Source of the DNA: Cyanobacterium sp. uoEpiScrs1
GTDB lineage: Bacteria > Cyanobacteriota > Cyanobacteriia > Cyanobacteriales > Microcystaceae
Reading direction: 5' to 3'
NCBI RefSeq assembly: GCF_947331815.1
Contig: NZ_OX373462.1
Location: forward strand, 1,351,376 to 1,415,375
Length of the DNA: 64,000 bases
Part shown: positions 59,580 through 64,000 of the stretch, piece after piece
Layout of the letters: every line of letters begins with the position of its first letter
How positions within the stretch are numbered: position 1 is the first letter of the stretch
Program-made: the position numbers and the translations under genes
Notes under the pieces: model-generated
Database searches by the model: none
Told to the model about the DNA's origin: nothing
The model's input: the letters and a program-made list of their open reading frames with translations, nothing else

Positions 59580-60263
59580 CTAGGGTAAACACCATTTTTC
59601 AGGTTTAAATTCTTCTAAGGAATTGAGAACCTGGTCTGCTTGGTGGAACAATTGGCAATCACTTGTTTTCTCAGGAACAATTACTGTTGACATTCCTGCT
59701 GCTATTGCTGCTTTCATTCCCGCTAAAGAGTCTTCAAACACTAAACAAGCACGAGGATCTACTTCTAGCCTTTGTGCCGTTAATAGAAAAATGTCAGGAG
59801 CTGGTTTACCTTCTTTTAAATCAGGATCATCCCCAAAAACAAAGTGGTCAAAACAAGAGATCCAGGAAGGATAGGACGACATTTTTAACTCAAAATGATA
59901 CCGAATAGAACTCGAGGCAATAGCTTGGGGAATGCCCTGCCTAGCAAAATGTTGAGTCAATTCCTTTGCACCTGCCAGGGGTTGGACAGTAGCATAGAGT
60001 GGATAGAGTAAAGCATAACGTTCTTTTATATATTCTTCGGGAGTTAGGGGAATATCAAGTAATTCTACAAACAATTGTGCTGACTCTTGAGTACGACGGC
60101 CGGCCATTTTCGCCTTAACCGAGGGATCAAAAGTTTTTCCATAGCGTTGAGCAATAGTTTGGTTTACCTTGTGATAAAGGGTTTCTGTTCCTAAGAGCAG
60201 TCCGTCCAGATCATAAATTAAGTGTGTGATAGGTTTGAAAGAATGGGATAAGCAATTCATCAT
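59580..60263 (-). CDS. HAD family hydrolase, GS1/beta-phosphoglucomutase-like
   Basis: A 227-aa HAD subfamily IA phosphatase. Motif I is YDLDGLL (nucleophile Asp near 17), motif II is ASSS (about 116-119), motif III is Lys in KEGKPAPDIF, and motif IV is VFEDS. An alpha-helical cap lies between motifs I and II. It resembles GS1-like/pseudouridine-5'-phosphatase and phosphoglucomutase proteins; the position after DGLLL, usually Asp in DTE, is Gly here (GTE). The substrate is a small phosphate ester of unknown identity. Convergent with ugd. Confidence 0.85.
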   Translation of the reverse strand: MMNCLSHSFKPITHLIYDLDGLLLGTETLYHKVNQTIAQRYGKTFDPSVKAKMAGRRTQESAQLFVELLDIPLTPEEYIKERYALLYPLYATVQPLAGAKELTQHFARQGIPQAIASSSIRYHFELKMSSYPSWISCFDHFVFGDDPDLKEGKPAPDIFLLTAQRLEVDPRACLVFEDSLAGMKAAIAAGMSTVIVPEKTSDCQLFHQADQVLNSLEEFKPEKWCLP

Positions 60264-60446
60264 AAACTGTTTGTCTTAGGCATTAAAACGGCAATAATTT
60301 AAATCCCTAGTTTTTTAATTCTCAAAAGAGTGTCAAAACTTCTAGATAATACTATTTTGGTTAAACTTATTAAATTTTTCAAAAAATCGAAATGAAAAGA
60401 AATATTTATTTGTGATCCGTTATCATGCCTTAATAGGTAGTGAATT

Positions 60447-61793
60447 ATGGAAAGTGGCAAGAACATGAATCAATTCTCTTATCAAACGGCAACTCTCGCC
60501 AAATACACTAAGACAAATCATTTCTTAAAACAAAGTATTAGTTTAATCAGTGGACTCAGTGTCGTCAGCAGCCAGTTGTTCTCAACTCCGGTTAATGCCT
60601 CCACAAATACTGTAGTTGCTTCTGAAACGAGAGTATCATCAGACAAACTGGAGGTAGTTGAACCGTCCTCCAAAAAAATTTCGGAATCTTTTCGTCGTAT
60701 AGTGCCTAATCGTCCTGCGACTAATAAGCCGATCTTAAATCCTTCTTCCGTTAAACCTGCTACTCCGAAAATAGCCCCTAAACCTTCGGTACACAATCGC
60801 ACCAATGGAAATACTATTACAAAAGTACAGTCATCAATACCAAATATCTTACCCTCAACCTTTAAAAAATCTTCTGCTGCTCCTGTCAGTCAACCACCAA
60901 TACATGTTCACTCAAAAGGAATCCCAATCTCTCCTTCAATAGCTACCCGTGGTAAAAATAGTTATATAGATTTTACCAATTACGGTATATCTCCTCAACA
61001 ATCACCAGTTTCTTCCAGTTCTGTTATACTCACCGAACGATCAACAGGTTGCCAGATAGTTTCCCACAACAGTCAACTACTTAAAGGTAATTGCGGTTCA
61101 GTTGCTAAGGTGGGAGTTTCCCCGGCAAAATCTACTTTAGCAAATCATCGTGTTAATTTTATCAATCGTCAAAGAAAAGCTCCTCCGATTGGTCCTCAAC
61201 AAGTAGTTAATTTGCAACCAATTACTAGAAAACAATTATCAGTTTCTTTAGAATCTATTCCTAAATACAATCGAGCTGCTAGTCTCTATAGCCATCTAAA
61301 TTCCATCGTGCATGAACAAAGTCGGACAGACCTAATGTACCCTTTACCCGTGGTTGCCAGTATCACTTCAGCTTTTGGGTGGCGTACTCATCCTATTTCG
61401 GGAACTGGTCGTCAACATAGCGGTACGGATATCGGTGCTCCTCTGGGGACTCCTGTTTTAGCAGCCTATGAGGGGGAAGTTTCCCAGTCCGACTGGCTGG
61501 GAGGATATGGTTTAACAGTTATCCTACGTCATTTGGAGGGAAGCCAAGAGTCTCGTTATGCTCATTTATCAGAGGTTTATGTTCAACCTGGAGAATGGGT
61601 TAACCAGGGAGCAGTCATCGGACGAGTAGGAAGCACAGGTTATTCTACTGGTCCTCATTTACACTTTGAATGGCGACATTTAACTAACCAAGGTTGGGTT
61701 GCTGTTGATGCGGGACTACACTTAGAAGCTGCCTTAGCGAACTTAATACGTTCAGTGCGGATGGCTGAGGCTGCAAAAACTCTTGAAGGCTAA
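60447..61793 (+). CDS. M23 family metallopeptidase (LytM-like), exported
   Basis: A 448-aa cell-wall peptidase or its regulator. An N-terminal hydrophobic segment (about 33-50, ending VNAS) suggests export. A long Pro/Ser/Lys-rich disordered region follows (about 60-290), then the M23 domain: GWRTHPISGTGRQHSGTD with zinc ligands His324 and Asp328, then RYAHLSEVYVQPGEWVNQG and PHLHFEWR with His404 and His406. All zinc ligands are present, so it should be active on peptidoglycan cross-links. The ATG at 60447 is used; an in-frame ATG at 60465 is equally possible. Confidence 0.9.
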   Translation: MESGKNMNQFSYQTATLAKYTKTNHFLKQSISLISGLSVVSSQLFSTPVNASTNTVVASETRVSSDKLEVVEPSSKKISESFRRIVPNRPATNKPILNPSSVKPATPKIAPKPSVHNRTNGNTITKVQSSIPNILPSTFKKSSAAPVSQPPIHVHSKGIPISPSIATRGKNSYIDFTNYGISPQQSPVSSSSVILTERSTGCQIVSHNSQLLKGNCGSVAKVGVSPAKSTLANHRVNFINRQRKAPPIGPQQVVNLQPITRKQLSVSLESIPKYNRAASLYSHLNSIVHEQSRTDLMYPLPVVASITSAFGWRTHPISGTGRQHSGTDIGAPLGTPVLAAYEGEVSQSDWLGGYGLTVILRHLEGSQESRYAHLSEVYVQPGEWVNQGAVIGRVGSTGYSTGPHLHFEWRHLTNQGWVAVDAGLHLEAALANLIRSVRMAEAAKTLEG

Positions 61794-61940
61794 AATGAAC
61801 TACTCAAATTAATCACTCAAACTTGTTTTGATAAAAGTATTATTAGGACCTCTACAGTTACCTGTTAGCGGCTAGTTGTCCTTTGTTAAACTTTCAGAGT
61901 AACACTCTTTGAATATTCAATTGTTTTCTAAACATAATTT

Positions 61941-61962
61941 ATCTTATCTGTACAGATAAGAT
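61941..61962. repeat. 22-bp perfect palindrome
   Basis: The sequence ATCTTATCTG-TA-CAGATAAGAT reads identically on both strands. It could be a dimeric regulator site, or a hairpin about 150 bp after the M23 gene. No second copy was noticed. Confidence 0.7.
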
Positions 61963-62061
61963 TATTAATACAAATTTAGATCAGTTTCTATTGTAGGAAA
62001 CAGGAGAATATGTTGTTAAGATATTAACTAGGAATATTTTCAATATTCAGCGGATGATCGA

Positions 62062-62125
62062 ATTACAGACTAGTCAAAAACTTTTAACTAGCCTGATGGT
62101 TAAAAGTTTTTGACTAGTCTGTAAT
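62062..62125. repeat. 27-bp perfect inverted repeat with 10-nt loop
   Basis: The arm at 62062-62088 (ATTACAGACTAGTCAAAAAC followed by TTTTAAC) is perfectly complementary to 62099-62125, with loop TAGCCTGATG. No U-tract or gene end adjoins it: the M23 stop is 270 bp upstream and the Pmp3 gene ends 340 bp downstream. It might be a terminator that outlived its gene, or a small mobile-element remnant. Confidence 0.85.
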
Positions 62126-62464
62126 GTGTATTGATTTACTAATATTTAAGTTGTAATTTTTTGCATTTATTTTGTTGCCAAGTCCGATTAAATTAATACA
62201 ACTCAATTAACTAAATAACTATTTGTAGTATTAATACTTTAACATTTACGCTGTAAGTTATCTATCTATATTAGTTCCCTTGGGCTAGTTTTAGAGAACG
62301 AAAATGTTATACGAAAAGAATATATTTTTTAGTTTTGAAACCAAATACAAAATCAGTAACTAATATGCAGCCATCTAATATAGAGGTATCTACAAGATAC
62401 CTCTTATACTTTTGCTTCAAACACTAAGAGTTGTTTGTTGAATGATTTAAGTTTTAAAAGATAA

Positions 62465-62629
62465 TTACTTTTTTGCAATCACCCAAACAGCATGGATAAT
62501 TCCAAGAATATAGAACCCCAAAATTGTTAACAACAAATTAATCCAAAAATCATTACTAAGCCTAACTTGTAAAAAAACTCCAAGAGGAGGCAGAAATATA
62601 CTACAAACAATCTGAATTAAATCAGCCAT
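62465..62629 (-). CDS. Pmp3/YqaE family proteolipid membrane protein (54 aa)
   Basis: Read directly from the minus strand. It starts MADLIQIVCSIFLPPLGVFL, and two hydrophobic helices with the PPLGVFLQ motif and ILGFYILGIIHAVWVIAKK end define the Pmp3/YqaE (UPF0057) family. Plant and yeast members affect membrane potential and salt/cold stress; the bacterial role is unclear. It is a lone gene between the 27-bp inverted repeat and the 3' end of RNase J. Confidence 0.9.
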   Translation of the reverse strand: MADLIQIVCSIFLPPLGVFLQVRLSNDFWINLLLTILGFYILGIIHAVWVIAKK

Positions 62630-62760
62630 TGAACAAACTTTTAAGACAAGATTAGACTATCATATCCTAGTAAAGTGGATAAATATTAGGACTATTTTGA
62701 CCAATTATATATCACAGTTGTCTATCCTAAGACTAATTCTGACTGTATCTAAGTCAACCA

Positions 62761-62796
62761 GAAAAAAAGAAAAGAGGCACAATTTTTTATGCCTCT
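62761..62796 (-). terminator. Intrinsic terminator of RNase J gene
   Basis: On the minus strand the stem AGAGGCA/TGCCTCT (arms 62790-62796 and 62773-62779, 10-nt loop) is followed by a T-rich run (the plus strand reads GAAAAAAAGAAA at 62761-62772). It lies 50 bp past the RNase J stop and is the most canonical rho-independent terminator in the window. Confidence 0.8.
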
Positions 62797-62845
62797 ATAG
62801 GCTAATCTGTCAGATTTAAAATTCTCTGTAGTCAATAATAAACGT

Positions 62846-64000
62846 TTAAGATATTGCAGACGCAGTTGAACGACGACGACGATAGATTTTCGTTACTGGA
62901 CGTTCCCCAGATTCGGACTCTTCAGGCGTTTGAAGTAGAAATACCACCATCGGTTGAGTTCGTAATTCGCGTCTGACTAGCCGTTGTAACATGGTTTCAA
63001 TTTCCTCTTGGAAAGATTTCCAATCAACCTCAATCCCACTACGACTATTATTTTTGGAAAACTCTCCCCAGCGTTCAGTTAAAGTCCGCTCAATAGCACG
63101 AATAATCAACTGTTCCAATAGTGATCTTTCGACCTTTGTCACCACACCCCGCAGATGTACTTCCGGTTTTGCGATCAGTTTCCCCTGCCAATTAATAGCA
63201 GTAGCCACTGTAACTACCCCTTCCTCGGCTAGCTGTTGACGATCATGCATAATATGATCATGCACTACACCAGCTTGATCCACTAACTCAATTCCAGAAG
63301 GAACTTTACCAATAACATCGATATTATCCTTAGAAACCTCAACAATATCTCCATTTTTTATAATTACCATGTTTTCTGTAGGAATACCCATACTATGAGC
63401 TGTCTGGGCATGTTTGAGCAACATTCTATGTTCCCCATGAACTGGAATAAAAAATTTAGGACGAGTTAAAGCCAGCATTAACTTATGTTCTTCTTGACAA
63501 CCATGACCTGATACATGAATACCTTGATGACGACCATAAATAACTTCGGCCCCCTGCATCATCAAGCGATCAACAGTATTCACTACTGCAATAGTATTCC
63601 CTGGGATGGGATTAGCAGAAAAAATTACTGTATCCCCTTTTTGAATTCTAATGTGGGGATGTTGTCCTTTAGAAATACGAGTTAATGCTGCTGAGGGCTC
63701 TCCTTGGGATCCTGTGGTTAGGATCAATACTTTGTCATCAGGCAGATTCCGTACTACTTTTAGGGATACAAAAATGTCATCGGGACATTTTATGTAGCCT
63801 AATTCTCGCGCATGGGCGATAACATTAAGCATTGAGCGTCCCACAACTGCCACTTTGCGTTTGTACTTTTGAGCGAGTTGTAAAATAATATTGACTCTAT
63901 GTACTGAAGAAGCAAAAGTCGTGATCAACAACCGTCCAGGTGCTTGGTTTATAATGCGATCAAGGTTGGGATAAACCGATCTTTCTGAAGGGGTCATCCC
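62846..64000 (-). CDS. rnj: Ribonuclease J, C-terminal part (truncated by window edge)
   Basis: About 384 residues of an RNase J, a beta-CASP metallo-beta-lactamase nuclease with endo- and 5'-3' exonuclease activity in mRNA turnover. The beta-CASP and distal catalytic parts are visible: TTFASSVHRVNIILQLA, VVGRSMLNVI, LILTTGSQGEPSAALTRIS, VIFSANPIPGN, HVSGHGCQEEHKLMLALT and IPVHGEHRMLLKHA (distal active-site His), then the C-terminal domain. The N-terminal metallo-beta-lactamase half with the HxHxDH motif lies beyond 64000. The open frame runs to the edge, so no start can be assigned. Confidence 0.93.
   Translation of the reverse strand, partial: GMTPSERSVYPNLDRIINQAPGRLLITTFASSVHRVNIILQLAQKYKRKVAVVGRSMLNVIAHARELGYIKCPDDIFVSLKVVRNLPDDKVLILTTGSQGEPSAALTRISKGQHPHIRIQKGDTVIFSANPIPGNTIAVVNTVDRLMMQGAEVIYGRHQGIHVSGHGCQEEHKLMLALTRPKFFIPVHGEHRMLLKHAQTAHSMGIPTENMVIIKNGDIVEVSKDNIDVIGKVPSGIELVDQAGVVHDHIMHDRQQLAEEGVVTVATAINWQGKLIAKPEVHLRGVVTKVERSLLEQLIIRAIERTLTERWGEFSKNNSRSGIEVDWKSFQEEIETMLQRLVRRELRTQPMVVFLLQTPEESESGERPVTKIYRRRRSTASAIS

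Larger units (their letters stand above)
61794..62464. other. 0.67-kb gap with two strong palindromes
   Basis: No coding frame beyond short low-complexity stretches. It contains the 22-bp palindrome (61941-61962) and the 27-bp inverted repeat (62062-62125), the best-paired structure in the window. Confidence 0.55.

Overview
The window is AT-rich chromosomal DNA from a cyanobacterium. Lineage markers include a group 1 SigA, an NdhS-type NDH-1 subunit, a CobA-HemD fusion, CrtE and a CruA/CruP-type flavoprotein, an L-cysteine/cystine lyase resembling the Synechocystis enzyme, a MgdA-like glucosyltransferase and a UPF0182 protein. The SigA N-terminus resembles unicellular Synechocystis/Cyanothece/Crocosphaera-type proteins more than Nostoc-type ones (recalled from memory, not aligned). 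Only about two thirds of the window is coding when gene spans are added up. Gaps of 0.8 to 2.3 kb separate mostly intact housekeeping genes, and several gaps keep stop-riddled but coding-like stretches. This pattern fits a genome under reductive evolution, for example a nitrogen-fixing endosymbiont such as a diatom spheroid body. The lifestyle is inference: no nitrogenase or photosystem gene lies in this window.

Layout. 0.4-5.6 kb: a GT2 glucosyltransferase (mgdA-like), a desaturase/SDR fusion, an ECF-type ABC ATPase and a NYN-domain protein. 5.6-11.5 kb: tRNA-Glu with a clear promoter and hairpin, a serpin, an ExbB/ExbD pair, a coiled-coil protein, a periplasmic binding lipoprotein, YidD and a phosphomannose-isomerase-type cupin. 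12.7-27.4 kb: CruA-like flavoprotein, a small conserved ORF, CobA-HemD, GcvP, UvrB, an NDP-sugar pyrophosphorylase, ScpA and cysteine/cystine lyase. 27.6-31.4 kb: a TM0106-type RecB-like nuclease followed directly by a 24-bp tandem repeat, a small membrane protein, a 58-aa lipoprotein, a possible HAS-barrel protein and NdhS. 32.2-43 kb: AlaS, UPF0182 and a zinc-ribbon membrane protein, separated by the largest gaps. 43.2-52.4 kb: an MlaE-type permease, a three-gene carbamoyltransferase/SxtJ/SxtK-like operon, SigA, and a CrtE plus PAP2-related pair. 53.6-64 kb: a TPR protein, MnmH, the Uxs-Ugd pair for UDP-xylose, a HAD phosphatase, an M23 peptidase, a Pmp3/YqaE peptide and RNase J, cut by the window edge.

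Genes that work together: Ugd and Uxs make UDP-glucuronate and then UDP-xylose, and with the mannose-type nucleotidyltransferase and PMI cupin suggest continued envelope polysaccharide synthesis. CrtE and the CruA-like protein belong to the carotenoid pathway. CobA-HemD feeds siroheme/tetrapyrroles, and tRNA-Glu is also the precursor of 5-aminolevulinate. ExbB/ExbD and MlaE serve the outer envelope.

Three short genes were read directly from the sequence: a lipoprotein (29760-29936), a DUF5989/SxtK-like protein (45326-45487) and a Pmp3/YqaE protein (62465-62629). The most interesting unexplained signals are the carbamoyltransferase-SxtJ-SxtK module, a recurring class of long perfect AT-rich inverted repeats in gene-free DNA, and the decayed reading frames in the gaps. 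I saw no CRISPR array, prophage, intact insertion sequence or rRNA operon.
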